DNA of 64,000 nucleotides from Mycobacteroides immunogenum (GCF_001605725.1 NZ_CP011530.1:4526001-4590000), one strand, 5' to 3'; counted from the first letter of the stretch, positions 43,568-52,859 are shown. Notes: a model not told the origin generated them from the letters alone. Made by a program: numbers and translations.

Positions 43568-44446
43568 CTACCGATCGGAGACCGTCTGCTCCTCAGCGAC
43601 TGATGCGGTCTTGAACGTTCGCTCCATGAATGCCGGATCGATCAACATCCCGTGCAGCTGCTGATTGTGGCTGTGACACAACTGGTGGTACGCGAATGAT
43701 GTCTGCATCGCGTTGAGGCGACCCTGGTTGTCCTGCGCCACATTGACTGCTTCCTTCGCCAATTTCAGTGCGAAGAGGGGCTTCTCGGCGATGCGGGACG
43801 CCAATGCCAGCGCAAACGATTCCAGCTCGTCGATCGGCACCACATGATTCACCATGTGGAGTCGATGGGCCTCTGCGGCCGTAAGGAAGTCGGAGGTGAA
43901 CAACATCTCCTTCGCCTTCCGCACGCCGACCTCGAAAGGATGGTTGAAGAATTCAACACCGGCCACTCCCATCGACACCGTGTTGTCCTGGAACAGCGCG
44001 TTGTCGGCGGCAACGATCAAATCGCAGGGCCACACCAGCATCAGCCCGCCGGCGATGACCTTTCCCTGCACTGCGGCGATTGTCGGTTTCGGAATGTTGC
44101 GCCACCGCTCGGAGAGTCCGATGTACATCTCCTTCTCGATCGCCATCTGCGACTCGGCTCCGGCACAACCGATGCCGCACCAGGTGCCGATCCGCCGATG
44201 GTCGGCCACTACCTGCGGGCCTGCGGGCTCACGTAAGTCGTGTCCGGCAGAAAAGTGTGGCCCGTTAGCCGCTAGAATAATGACGCTCACCGAATCATCC
44301 TGGGCAGCAATGTCAAACGCGTCATTGAGCTCGTACAGTAGCTGCATACTCTGCGCATTCCGCGCATCCGGACGGTCGAGCACAATTCGGGCGACCTTAT
44401 CGGCCGGCCGCTCGTAGATGATGTTCTCGAACTCACTCACCGTCAT
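43568..44446 (-). CDS. Enoyl-CoA hydratase/isomerase family protein
   Basis: A 292-residue crotonase-fold protein: IVLDRPDARNAQSMQLLYEL, oxyanion-hole segments HFSAGHDLREP and VQGKVIAGGLMLVWPCDLIVAADNA. It has an insert after the first oxyanion segment (GPQVVADHRRIGTWCGIGCAGAESQMAIEKEMYIGLSERW) as in some longer hydratases. Its start overlaps the aldehyde dehydrogenase stop by 4 nt (ATGA). It ends the unit ligase-ALDH-ECH. Confidence 0.92.
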   Translation of the reverse strand: MTVSEFENIIYERPADKVARIVLDRPDARNAQSMQLLYELNDAFDIAAQDDSVSVIILAANGPHFSAGHDLREPAGPQVVADHRRIGTWCGIGCAGAESQMAIEKEMYIGLSERWRNIPKPTIAAVQGKVIAGGLMLVWPCDLIVAADNALFQDNTVSMGVAGVEFFNHPFEVGVRKAKEMLFTSDFLTAAEAHRLHMVNHVVPIDELESFALALASRIAEKPLFALKLAKEAVNVAQDNQGRLNAMQTSFAYHQLCHSHNQQLHGMLIDPAFMERTFKTASVAEEQTVSDR

Positions 44447-45951
44447 CCCTCCCCGCCTGTGCCACTCAACCGGGCCACGGTGTCGGCCGCCGCGGCGGCG
44501 GCGGTAGCGGCGACTGTCTCGATACGCTCTGGTGTCAGCGGTGGAACAAGCGCTCCCGCGAGGCCCATCGGCAGATCGCTCTGGGCGACGGGGCGCTGGT
44601 GTGAGAAGGTATCGAATCCGGCCTTGCCGTGATAAGCACCGGAACCACTCATCCCAACACCGCCGAATGGTGCGGCGTCGTTGCCATATGCCAAGCCAAA
44701 GTCGTTGCGCGAGACACCACCCGATGTGGTCTTCAGCAGGAACCGCTGGAAGTCGTCGGTGTCCGCGCCGTACCAGTACGCCGACAACGGATGCTCACCG
44801 GCGGCAACATAGGCGATGGCCTCATTGATATCGGAATAGGTATGTAGCACCAGCACCGGCCCAAAAATCTCCTCGGAGTTGATCTCCGCATTCGCCGTTG
44901 TATTGAGCAACAGCGTGGGGGGTAGCCGTCGGGCCCCCGCGTCGGGTACCCGATCCTTCTCCTCCGGAGGCACGATCACTATCTCTGTAGCGCCCTTGGA
45001 TTTGGCATCCTCAACAAGCCCGGTGATTCGTGCGTAGTTCGCGTCGTTGACGATCGACACCACGTCAGGATTCTCGATGAACGTCGGGAAGTGAGTAAGC
45101 ACTGCATTGCGAAATGCGTCGACGAATGTGGCCCTGCCGGATTCCGGGACGAATGCATAGTCCGGGGATAGGCACACCTGGCCGTTGTTGAAGAGCCTGG
45201 CAGCCGCGATTCGCGCGGCCGCCTCCGCGATGTCGGCATCGGGAGCAACAATCGCAGGGTTCTTTCCGCCAAGTTCCAGAGTCACCGGAACCAGATTCCT
45301 GCCCGCGGCGACGGCGACAAGTCGTCCGACCTTCGGGGAGCCGGTAAAGAAGAGGTGATCCAAACGCAGTTCGGAAAATGCTGTGGCCGTTTGTAATCCA
45401 CCATTGATCACGATGACTTCTTCGGGGCTCATCCTGGAGGCCACCGCGCGCGCGAACACCTCACCCGTGCGCGGGGTCATGTCCGAGAACTTGATCATCA
45501 CCCGATTACCCGCCGCGAGCGCTTCCACCGTGGGAACAAACACGAGCGCGACCGGGAAGTTCCATGGGCCGATGACCCCGACCACACCCTTGGGCCGATT
45601 CTGGACGAAGGTAGGGATGACCCCGCTCAGTCCCGCCTGCACCTCGGTCGGAGCCATCCACGCCTCGAGATTCTCCCGAGCGTAGGCAATGGTCCCCAAG
45701 CTGCCGAGGATGTCGATCTCCAACGAGACGGTCGCCGGCCTGGAACCGAAGTCGGCATCGAGAGCCTCAGCGAGTTCGGTGCTGTGTTCCAGGACGGCGG
45801 CCACGAAGCGGTCTATGCGATCGCGCCGGGTCGCCGCGTCGGGAATGGGATCGGCGGCCTGGGCCGTCCGCTGGGCGTCCAGGAGACGCTGCAGCTCCCC
45901 ACTTGAGACTTCTGCGGTGGAGTCAGTGGTCGGTTCGATTCTGGTGGTCAT
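44443..45951 (-). CDS. Aldehyde dehydrogenase family protein (coniferyl-aldehyde-dehydrogenase-like)
   Basis: A 502-residue NAD(P)-dependent aldehyde dehydrogenase of the class that includes coniferyl aldehyde and fatty aldehyde dehydrogenases (no N-terminal PWNFP variation: GVIGPWNFPVAL is present). Catalytic Glu in LELGGKNPAI and Cys in NNGQVCLSPDY. A hydrophobic C-terminus (LAGALVPPLTPERIETVAATAAAAAADTVARL) could associate with membrane. It would convert an aldehyde to the acid, which the overlapping upstream ligase could then activate. ATG 45951 overlaps the ligase stop by 4 nt. Confidence 0.93.
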   Translation of the reverse strand: MTTRIEPTTDSTAEVSSGELQRLLDAQRTAQAADPIPDAATRRDRIDRFVAAVLEHSTELAEALDADFGSRPATVSLEIDILGSLGTIAYARENLEAWMAPTEVQAGLSGVIPTFVQNRPKGVVGVIGPWNFPVALVFVPTVEALAAGNRVMIKFSDMTPRTGEVFARAVASRMSPEEVIVINGGLQTATAFSELRLDHLFFTGSPKVGRLVAVAAGRNLVPVTLELGGKNPAIVAPDADIAEAAARIAAARLFNNGQVCLSPDYAFVPESGRATFVDAFRNAVLTHFPTFIENPDVVSIVNDANYARITGLVEDAKSKGATEIVIVPPEEKDRVPDAGARRLPPTLLLNTTANAEINSEEIFGPVLVLHTYSDINEAIAYVAAGEHPLSAYWYGADTDDFQRFLLKTTSGGVSRNDFGLAYGNDAAPFGGVGMSGSGAYHGKAGFDTFSHQRPVAQSDLPMGLAGALVPPLTPERIETVAATAAAAAADTVARLSGTGGEG

Positions 45952-47618
45952 GTGCTCAGCTCCTTCTGTACGGGCGAACCCTGCGCGGCAATCTCTGTGG
46001 CCCACCGGTAGTCGGCCTTTCCAGCGGGACCCCGGAGCACTGCGCCCACGCGGACAATGGCTTTCGGCAACTTGTAGCGGGCAAGTCGCTGCTCGGCGTC
46101 GGCAAGTAGCTCCTTGTCGGTTGGATCGTGACCGGCGGCCAGCTGGACCACGGCTACTACCTCGTTGCCCCACCGCTCGCTCGGCCGTCCCACGACGATG
46201 ACGTCGCTGATCGCCGGATGGCTGCTCATCGCGTCCTCGACCTCCTCGGCGAAGATCTTCTCCCCGCCGGAGTTGATGGTGACCGAGTCGCGTCCCAGCA
46301 ATTCGATGGTGCCGTCCACCAGCTGCCTGGCCCTATCGCCGGGCAGCGCCATCCGGTAGCCATCGATGATGGGGAATGTGCGCTCCGTCTTCTCACGGTC
46401 ACCGAGATACCCGAACGGTATGGCGCCATGTCGGGCAAGCCAACCCGTCTCGGGCTCCCCTGGCTTGAGGATCCGGCGCCTATCCGCGTCCACCACACAG
46501 GTTCCGGTTGCCGCGGTGAAGACACCGGACGTCGCCGCGGCTCCGCTCGTGCTCACGTTCGACAGTTGTGAACCCGTCTCCGATGAACCCGCGACATCCG
46601 CGATAGCGACGCGTGGCAGCAGCCGCAGGACACGGTCTTTGACCGCGGCGCTGGTTACCGCGCCACCGACTCCGACAAGTTGCAGAGAACTTCCGTCGTG
46701 CCCGCCGCGTTCGTACTCGTCGCACAAGGGAGTGGCGAAAGAGTTGCCCACCAGGTTCATGAACTGCACGCCCTCCCGGTCGATCAATTCCCACACCGAT
46801 TCCGGATCAAGCCGATCGACGACGTCGGGAAAGACGAGAGTGTCCCCGGTGAGGATGCCGGACAGCGCAATCCACTGGGCCGAGCCGTGCATGAGCGGTG
46901 GCAGCGGCAACACCACGTGCCGCTCACTGGCCGCGGCAAGCGCGACTCCCTCGGCAAGAGATGACGCCTCGAACATGCCTTCCGGGAGAAACGCGGCGAT
47001 GGCGGCCTCCAAGATGTCCGCCTGCGCCCACATCGTGCCCTTAGGCATACCCGTGGTGCCGCCGGTATAGAGCAGGTACAGATCGTCGGCCTCCGGCTCC
47101 GTCTTCGGTGCCTGGCCACTGGCCGTGGCTAAGGCGGACTCATAGTCCAATGCCCCTGGAAGCAAAGCATTTCTGGATTCATCCGCTACCTGAAGCAATA
47201 GCACCGGTGGCTGGTGCAGCGAATCGAGGACTGCCGCGAGCGTTGGCGCGAAACGCGCGTGGTAGATGATCGCGCGTGCCGCGGCATCGTTGAGGAGGTA
47301 CGTCAGCTCGGCCTCGACATACCGATAGTTGACGTTCACCGCCGCCGCCCGCGCGGAAGCGACCCCCAGCATCCCCTCCATGTACTCATTGCCGTTGAGC
47401 AGATACAGCGCTACATGGTCTTGTCCGGATTCCCACGGCCGCAACTCGGCTCGCGGCCGTCTAGCGGTAATCCCGTGCGAAAGAAGAATATTCGCCAACC
47501 GATTTACTCGGTCCGCGACCTCACGATAGGTGAGCCGGCGGTTCCGGAACACGAGGCAGTCGCGCTCGGGTGTCTCTGCGGCGACTCCCGCAAACAACTC
47601 AGCGTGGTTGTATCGCAT
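45948..47618 (-). CDS. AMP-binding acyl-CoA ligase (FadD-like)
   Basis: A 556-residue ANL-superfamily enzyme. Visible motifs: P-loop YTGGTTGMPKGTMW, GSSETGSQLS, adenylate-binding YRMALPGDRARQL, hinge and C-terminal catalytic Lys in LPKAIVRVG...GPAGKADYRWA. It activates a carboxylic acid as acyl-CoA. ATG 47618 has GGAG 5 nt upstream. It leads the unit with ALDH and ECH. A strong hairpin lies 27-71 nt before the start. The chain or ring preference cannot be told. Confidence 0.93.
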   Translation of the reverse strand: MRYNHAELFAGVAAETPERDCLVFRNRRLTYREVADRVNRLANILLSHGITARRPRAELRPWESGQDHVALYLLNGNEYMEGMLGVASARAAAVNVNYRYVEAELTYLLNDAAARAIIYHARFAPTLAAVLDSLHQPPVLLLQVADESRNALLPGALDYESALATASGQAPKTEPEADDLYLLYTGGTTGMPKGTMWAQADILEAAIAAFLPEGMFEASSLAEGVALAAASERHVVLPLPPLMHGSAQWIALSGILTGDTLVFPDVVDRLDPESVWELIDREGVQFMNLVGNSFATPLCDEYERGGHDGSSLQLVGVGGAVTSAAVKDRVLRLLPRVAIADVAGSSETGSQLSNVSTSGAAATSGVFTAATGTCVVDADRRRILKPGEPETGWLARHGAIPFGYLGDREKTERTFPIIDGYRMALPGDRARQLVDGTIELLGRDSVTINSGGEKIFAEEVEDAMSSHPAISDVIVVGRPSERWGNEVVAVVQLAAGHDPTDKELLADAEQRLARYKLPKAIVRVGAVLRGPAGKADYRWATEIAAQGSPVQKELST

Positions 47619-47644
47619 CACATCTCCATCGGGTGAACGTGGAA

Positions 47645-47689
47645 GAGTCGCAGGCCCCGGAGACGGGTGGGCACCGGGGCCTGCGACTC
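47645..47689. terminator. 16-bp perfect hairpin between ThDP enzyme and ligase genes
   Basis: Arms GAGTCGCAGGCCCCGG (47645-47660) and reverse complement (47674-47689), 13-nt loop. It follows the ThDP gene stop by 13 nt and ends only 27 nt before the ligase ATG, on the same strand. It may be a full terminator or an attenuator inside a longer transcript. Confidence 0.75.
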
Positions 47690-47702
47690 GGCTTAGGGGT
47701 GG

Positions 47703-49397
47703 TTACATGCAGCGGACGTCGACGAGCGCCTGCCGTCGCTCGTCGCGCACCACGCGCAGTGCCTCCTTGAGCGCACCGACGAGCTCGCTGCGATGACGGA
47801 CGGTCACGCCGTAGCCACCCGATGCGGTGCAGTAGTCCGCGAATTCCGGTGAGGGCGCCAGATCTGAGAAGCGGCCCTCGGCGCTGGCGACCGCCTCCCC
47901 GTCGGGATAGACGAGCTGGGTGGCCATGTCGACAGCCCACCAATTGCTGTTGTTGGCAAGGATCACCAGCACCGGCAGGTTGTGCTTAGCCGCCGCGTGA
48001 TGGCATGCCGCCGGGTTGGAGAACATGTAGGCACCATCGCCCAGGGTGGCGATCACCGTCCGATCCGGTGCCGCGTATTGGGCGCCGAGCGCGGCAGGAA
48101 GTCCCCACCCGAGCCCACCCGAGGCGGGCAGGAAGTAGTAGGTGCCGGGCTTTGTCCGGTTCAGCAAGCACGCCGTCGACACATACTCGTTGAACACGAT
48201 GTCATCGTCTTCGAGCAGCTCACCGAGCGCCGCCGAGATGGCTGCGGCGGTGATCGGCGCATCGACGTCACGCTCGGTCTCTTCCCGCCGCTGGTTGTCG
48301 ATGGCGGCCTGACGGGCCGCGGCAACCGCGCGGATGCTCGTGGTCCGCGCCCGGTCGATACCCCCAGCACGCTCCGCGAGGGCCGCGATCAGCTGTGTCA
48401 GGAAGGCAGCCGGGCTGGCACTGACGTTGAGGTCGGAACGATGCGACCGGATCGGATATGTGGCGTACAGCGGGTCAACGCCGACCTGGGCGATGTAGCA
48501 GTCGGCGGGAGGCTCCGTGCGGGCCTGGATCCACGGAACGTCGCATTCCAGGAACACCACGACATCGGCGCGCTCGAACACTTCCGTGACATCCACCGAG
48601 ACACGATGCGGATGGTCGTAAGGAACATTGAGGTAGCGCGCCCACGGGTCGGCGACACCGATACCGAATCGAGTGCAGCAGTCGGCAAGCAGGTCGAACG
48701 CTTGCGGCTCGGCGCCGGCGGCCGTCGCGACGATGACCGGGAACTTCGCGGCAACAAGCCGATCAGCGAGTGTCGCAACGGCTTCCGGATCAGGATGCAC
48801 ACCGGCAGGAACCGGCGTACGCGACACCTCGACTGCCGGCGCGTCCGCCGGCTCAGCGAGGACCTCACGCGGCAGGGACAGGTACACCGGCCCGCGCGGG
48901 TGCGCATCGGCAATGCTCAGAGCGCGGTCCACCACGGTCTCGACCTGACGCGGATCACGTAACTCGTAGTCCCACTTGACGAATTCACGCACCAAGCTCG
49001 CCTGATCGAACATCTCCTGGGACCAGTGGATCGGCAGGTCACGTGCACCGGTGACCCCGCCCTCAAGGATCGGGGAACGGCCGGCGGTCACCAACAGCGG
49101 GACGCGATCGCGCGCGGCGTTGGCGACCGAGCACGCCGCGTTCGCGGTGCCCACGTTGACATGAAGCATCAACGCCTGGGGCCGCCCGGTCACCAGGGCG
49201 GCGCCGTGGGCCATGCCTCCGGCGAGATTCTCGTGAGCGCACAGAACGGGCGTTGGCAGCGTGGGGCCTTCGTCGTTCTTGTTGACGGCGTAGGCCTCAA
49301 CAATCGGTGCGAAGTCGGTTCCCGCATTGACGAAGAAATACTCCACGCCGTGCTCGACAAGCGCGGCAAGATAGCGGGTGGCAGCGGTCTCAGACAT
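47703..49397 (-). CDS. Thiamine-diphosphate-dependent enzyme (acetolactate synthase/decarboxylase-like)
   Basis: A 564-residue three-domain ThDP enzyme. The activating glutamate is in CAHENLAGG (Glu56); the ThDP-Mg motif is GDGAYMFSNPAACHHAAAKHNLPVLVILANNSNW. It is not a housekeeping IlvB: it resembles the broad group of benzoylformate decarboxylase, oxalyl-CoA decarboxylase and 2-hydroxyacyl-CoA lyase-like proteins. It would cleave a C-C bond next to a carbonyl and release an aldehyde, which fits the neighbouring ALDH. It forms a unit with the LLM and amidohydrolase genes upstream. Confidence 0.9.
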   Translation of the reverse strand: MSETAATRYLAALVEHGVEYFFVNAGTDFAPIVEAYAVNKNDEGPTLPTPVLCAHENLAGGMAHGAALVTGRPQALMLHVNVGTANAACSVANAARDRVPLLVTAGRSPILEGGVTGARDLPIHWSQEMFDQASLVREFVKWDYELRDPRQVETVVDRALSIADAHPRGPVYLSLPREVLAEPADAPAVEVSRTPVPAGVHPDPEAVATLADRLVAAKFPVIVATAAGAEPQAFDLLADCCTRFGIGVADPWARYLNVPYDHPHRVSVDVTEVFERADVVVFLECDVPWIQARTEPPADCYIAQVGVDPLYATYPIRSHRSDLNVSASPAAFLTQLIAALAERAGGIDRARTTSIRAVAAARQAAIDNQRREETERDVDAPITAAAISAALGELLEDDDIVFNEYVSTACLLNRTKPGTYYFLPASGGLGWGLPAALGAQYAAPDRTVIATLGDGAYMFSNPAACHHAAAKHNLPVLVILANNSNWWAVDMATQLVYPDGEAVASAEGRFSDLAPSPEFADYCTASGGYGVTVRHRSELVGALKEALRVVRDERRQALVDVRCM

Positions 49398-49430
49398 GGT
49401 GCGCTTTCTATTCGGTACTTTGGGCGGATT

Positions 49431-50366
49431 TCATATAGCGACTGAGCTGGTGCGCAGCGAGGAAGCGATCGATGCGAGTTGGCGCCACTCGTCCAGCGGC
49501 AGGTGCCGCGTATCCGTGTTATGCACCTGTACACACACGTGGTCAGCGCCGGCATCGAGGTGCCCCTGAACCCGGGCCGCGATCTGTTCGAGCGAACCCC
49601 ACGCGACAATCGCGTCCACAAGCCGGTCGCTCCCCCCTGCGCTCAAATCTTCCTCACCCCAGCCCAATCGACGGAGATTGTTGGTGTAATTCGGCAATTC
49701 CAGGTACCGCGCCATGAACGCGCGGGCGGTGCGGCGCGCCACACCGGGGTCCGTCTCGAACACTGCGGTGATCGCGGGGACAAGCAGTGCGGTATTGCCG
49801 AGTGCCGCGCGCGCCACGGCGGTGTGTTCGACCGGAACGAAGTATGTATGAGCGCCGACACCACGTTCGGCGGCCAACCGCAGCATGCGCGGCCCCAGGG
49901 CTGCCAGCACGCGCGTAGGTGCGCCCGCGGGAGACGCCCCCATGAAGACACCCGCATCCATCCGATCCAGATAGGCGGCCATCGCGCTGTAGGGCTTCTC
50001 GCTGTACTGACCTTGATGCACGCCTTCGACCAGCGTCTGATGACTCACGCCGACACCCAGCAGGAACCTCCCCGGGAAGGCCTCGCTCAGCGTGTGCCAG
50101 CCCGCGTTCATCGTCATCGCGCTGCGGGCGTGCAGGCTGGCGATGCCCGTGGCCACCGTCATGCGAGCGGTGGCCCCGAGCAGCAGCGCAGCGTTGGCGA
50201 ATGGCTCACGCGCCACCGCTTCCGGCACCCACAGCGACCCGAATCCAAGTTCATCCAGCTCGGCGGCCGCTTCCCGCGCGCGAGCCATCGGCTGCACGTC
50301 GAGATGGAACGACCAGATTCCGAGTGGACCCAGGTCTGGGATGGACGCGTCGTCGGCACCCGTCAC
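49431..50366 (-). CDS. LLM class F420-type oxidoreductase
   Basis: A 311-residue luciferase-like TIM barrel. Seen: GPLGIWSFHLDVQP near the start, LGFGSLWVPEA, ATGIASLHARSAMTMN and LGVGVSHQTLVEG. The sequence type is that of actinobacterial F420-dependent LLM proteins rather than FMN luciferases, but the cofactor is inferred. GTG 50366 overlaps the upstream stop as GTGA, so it is coupled to the amidohydrolase gene. It would reduce or oxygenate a ketone, enone or alcohol. Confidence 0.88.
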   Translation of the reverse strand: MTGADDASIPDLGPLGIWSFHLDVQPMARAREAAAELDELGFGSLWVPEAVAREPFANAALLLGATARMTVATGIASLHARSAMTMNAGWHTLSEAFPGRFLLGVGVSHQTLVEGVHQGQYSEKPYSAMAAYLDRMDAGVFMGASPAGAPTRVLAALGPRMLRLAAERGVGAHTYFVPVEHTAVARAALGNTALLVPAITAVFETDPGVARRTARAFMARYLELPNYTNNLRRLGWGEEDLSAGGSDRLVDAIVAWGSLEQIAARVQGHLDAGADHVCVQVHNTDTRHLPLDEWRQLASIASSLRTSSVAI

Positions 50367-51559
50367 GGCAGGAGCCACTCGGCATTCGTCCGGAAGAACT
50401 TCTTGGTGATCTCGTCGCCCAGCGGCTCGACCTTCGCCAGCATGTTCTTCATCGAATCCTTCGTGCCCTCGACATGCGGGTAGTCGGTGGAGTAACAAAA
50501 CACGTCGGCCAGGTTCGGATCGTCCTGGAAGTAGCGGTCGACCGGCTCGAAGTTGAAGGGCGATACCCGCACATTTCGGGCGATGTATTCGGAAGGCTTC
50601 AGTGAGAACTTGGCCGCGGCCGCACCCGGAAATACCTTGATATACATGTCCATCCGCCGTGCGGCGCATCCAACCCAGTGCGCACCAACCTCGAACAGAC
50701 CCAGCCGGAGCCGCGGGAATCGCTCGAACACGCCACCCAACACCATCGCGGACAGATAGTTGTCGATCGCCATGTGGACCGTCGAGAACAACTGAATGTT
50801 GGTGTTCGGAATTTCCGGCGACTGAAACAGGTCCAGGAACGTCTCGGCGATCATCCAGCCCGGGTCCAAGAAGGCGAACTCGGTGCCGATGTGCAGGGTC
50901 ACGGCAATATCGTTTTCCTCGAAGAGCCGCCACAACGGGTCAAGCAGGGAGTGCGCGGGCGAGACTCCACCGGGGGGCACATCGGCCTGCAGGTAGACCG
51001 CGCGGACACCCGCGTCGATCAGCTTCCGGGCCATGGCGATCATGTCGTTCACGTCGGGCTGAGTGGTGACGATACCCACCATACGAATCCGGCCGTCGGC
51101 CAACACCGCATTGGCGACGACCCATTCGTTGTAGGCCGCCACGAAGTCCTTCGCGAAGTCAGGACGCGACAGGCCTTCGAACACAGACAGGTCACCACCG
51201 AAACGCATTTCGTATGCCATGTCGTTCATTTCGCCGATGATCATCGCGGCGATGGCGGTGGTCGGAAACACGAGTTGCTTGTCGATGCCCATGACATCCA
51301 GTACCTCGACGCGGCGACCTAGATCAATCGCACTCGGGGCGGACGGGCCCTTGATCGCCCAAATATCCTCGGGATCAATCTCTTTCGTGTCTCCCACGAT
51401 GTCCGTCTGGTGCATGTTGGTCGCGGTGGGGTCCGGCCGGAGCCGATCAGCGGATTCGAAAACCCGTCCCATGATCCGGCCGGGCCGACCCAAAACATCC
51501 TCAAGCAGATGGCTGGGGATCATCTCGTGACTGTCAACGTCATGTGCAAGGAGCTTCAT
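50363..51559 (-). CDS. Amidohydrolase-2 family metal-dependent hydrolase/decarboxylase
   Basis: A 398-residue protein of the same family as the gene at 41899 but only distantly similar. Metal-site segments: HDVDSHEMIP, VTLHIGTEF, FEVGAHWVG and YSTDYPHVEGTKDS. ATG 51559 has GAGAGG 5 nt upstream. It heads the unit amidohydrolase-LLM-ThDP enzyme, with the TAGAT-type site 3 about 100 nt upstream. C-C bond hydrolysis or decarboxylation is the likely chemistry. Confidence 0.88.
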   Translation of the reverse strand: MKLLAHDVDSHEMIPSHLLEDVLGRPGRIMGRVFESADRLRPDPTATNMHQTDIVGDTKEIDPEDIWAIKGPSAPSAIDLGRRVEVLDVMGIDKQLVFPTTAIAAMIIGEMNDMAYEMRFGGDLSVFEGLSRPDFAKDFVAAYNEWVVANAVLADGRIRMVGIVTTQPDVNDMIAMARKLIDAGVRAVYLQADVPPGGVSPAHSLLDPLWRLFEENDIAVTLHIGTEFAFLDPGWMIAETFLDLFQSPEIPNTNIQLFSTVHMAIDNYLSAMVLGGVFERFPRLRLGLFEVGAHWVGCAARRMDMYIKVFPGAAAAKFSLKPSEYIARNVRVSPFNFEPVDRYFQDDPNLADVFCYSTDYPHVEGTKDSMKNMLAKVEPLGDEITKKFFRTNAEWLLP

Positions 51560-51660
51560 TGCAACCTCTCTGGCTTGTGGTCTCGCGACCATCGGATCCA
51601 TATCCGCCGCCCCACGGACGGCCTGTGCCCGTCGGAAACATCGGGATCGCGTGGACTAGA

Positions 51661-51672
51661 TAGATTGTTCTA
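51661..51672. promoter_or_regulatory. TAGATTGATCTA operator, site 3
   Basis: TAGATTGTTCTA, one mismatch from the consensus. It lies in the divergent gap between the amidohydrolase (51559, minus) and the PPOX gene (51828, plus). Confidence 0.6.
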
Positions 51673-51827
51673 ACCGAGTGTTAGCCTAGACACACTTCGC
51701 ACACCCGTCAACCCTGGAGACAACGGCGGGATGCTGGCCGCCGCGCGATCCGGCTACGGCAATGCCCGCACGCACTGAAGTCTCAATAGCGCCTTTTCAG
51801 AGGCGATTTCGATGGAAAGGATCCGAT

Positions 51828-52217
51828 GTGTCAGCCATTCCCGAGTCCCACCGCGACCTAATCGACGGGCCGCTCATCGCGTCGCTCTCCACAGTCGGGC
51901 CCGACGGGTCACCGCAAGTGACGGCAATCTGGTTCGTGGCCGAAGGACACACCGTCCATGTTTCGGTAATCGCCACCCGGCAGAAGTTCAAGAACGTCGT
52001 CGCGCACCCACGGGCGACACTGTTCGTTGTCGACCCCAAGAACCCGTTCCGGACGCTCGAGATCCGGGGGACGGTAACGGTCCGCAAAGACCCCGACCTA
52101 GAGCTCTTCGCGAAGGTCTTCCGGCACTACGGACAAGACCCCGCCACCGCTCCCGCAATCCATGAGGGGCGCGTAGTCATCTCATTGACGCCCACACATG
52201 TTGTGAGCCAAGGCTGA
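51828..52217 (+). CDS. PPOX-class F420-dependent oxidoreductase
   Basis: A 129-residue split-barrel flavin/deazaflavin-binding protein: AIPESHRDLIDGPLIASLSTVGPDGSPQVTAIWFVAEGHTVHVSVIATRQKFKNVVAHPRATLFVVDP is typical of the mycobacterial F420-binding PPOX group (Rv1155-like). GTG 51828 has AAGGAT 6 nt upstream. Its stop abuts the convergent TetR stop exactly, with no spacer. The substrate is unknown. Confidence 0.87.
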   Translation: MSAIPESHRDLIDGPLIASLSTVGPDGSPQVTAIWFVAEGHTVHVSVIATRQKFKNVVAHPRATLFVVDPKNPFRTLEIRGTVTVRKDPDLELFAKVFRHYGQDPATAPAIHEGRVVISLTPTHVVSQG

Positions 52218-52859
52218 TCAGCTCTTGCCTTTTCTCCGATTCGTTCTATCGGTGTGGCTAGCCGCGATCCCGGCGGCCACGGCATTCGTCGCCGCGCGGC
52301 CGGCTGTATGCATGGGCACCGATGATCGCGTGGTGCGCGACAACAGAACCGCGCCTTCGATCAGGCAGAAGACCTCGACCGCCACATCGCGAGCACGCTC
52401 ATCGGTCATGCCCGCCGCGGTGAATCGCTGGCCCAACACCTCCAGCCACGATTCAAAAGCAGCTGCCGCCGCTGACCGCATGAGCTCGTCATTGTTGGCA
52501 ACCTCCAGCGCGATCGTGGCGATGGGGCAGGCATAACCATAGTCAGTGCCCTCAAGTAGCTTGGCCGCTTGGACGAATGAATCCGCGGTCGCCTCAACGA
52601 CATCGGCCTCCGGCGGATACACCGACTCCAATAACTCGCGGTAGCGCTCGCCGCCGTGAGTGAGCGCGGCGGCGCCCAGCTCCTGCTTACCACCCGGGAA
52701 AAAGTGGTAAAGCGATCCGTACGGAGCGGCCGCGGCCGCGAGGATAGCCTTGATACCCGTCGCCCCAAAACCCTGCTTACTGAACAAGTCCGCCGCGGAC
52801 TCGACGAGACGAGCACGCGTTTCGGGCGGTTTTCCGACGGTTGCGGAGGAGGGGGACAT
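52218..52859 (-). CDS. TetR/AcrR family regulator, candidate for the TAGATTGATCTA operators
   Basis: A 213-residue TetR-type regulator. HTH at about residues 15-58 (RARLVESAADLFSKQGFGATGIKAILAAAAAPYGSLYHFFPGGKQELGAAAL), helical ligand domain with cysteines (YGYACPIATIALE). The group resembles LmrA/YxaF-type repressors. A TAGAT-type site lies 20 nt upstream of its start and a second one about 120 nt upstream, in front of the divergent NIPSNAP gene. This makes it the best candidate for the regulator of all seven sites. Confidence 0.88.
   Translation of the reverse strand: MSPSSATVGKPPETRARLVESAADLFSKQGFGATGIKAILAAAAAPYGSLYHFFPGGKQELGAAALTHGGERYRELLESVYPPEADVVEATADSFVQAAKLLEGTDYGYACPIATIALEVANNDELMRSAAAAAFESWLEVLGQRFTAAGMTDERARDVAVEVFCLIEGAVLLSRTTRSSVPMHTAGRAATNAVAAGIAASHTDRTNRRKGKS

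Noticed and set aside
51762..51827. N-terminal extension of the PPOX protein from 51762
   Set aside because: No family resemblance in the added residues; GTG 51828 has a ribosome site and the normal N-terminus.
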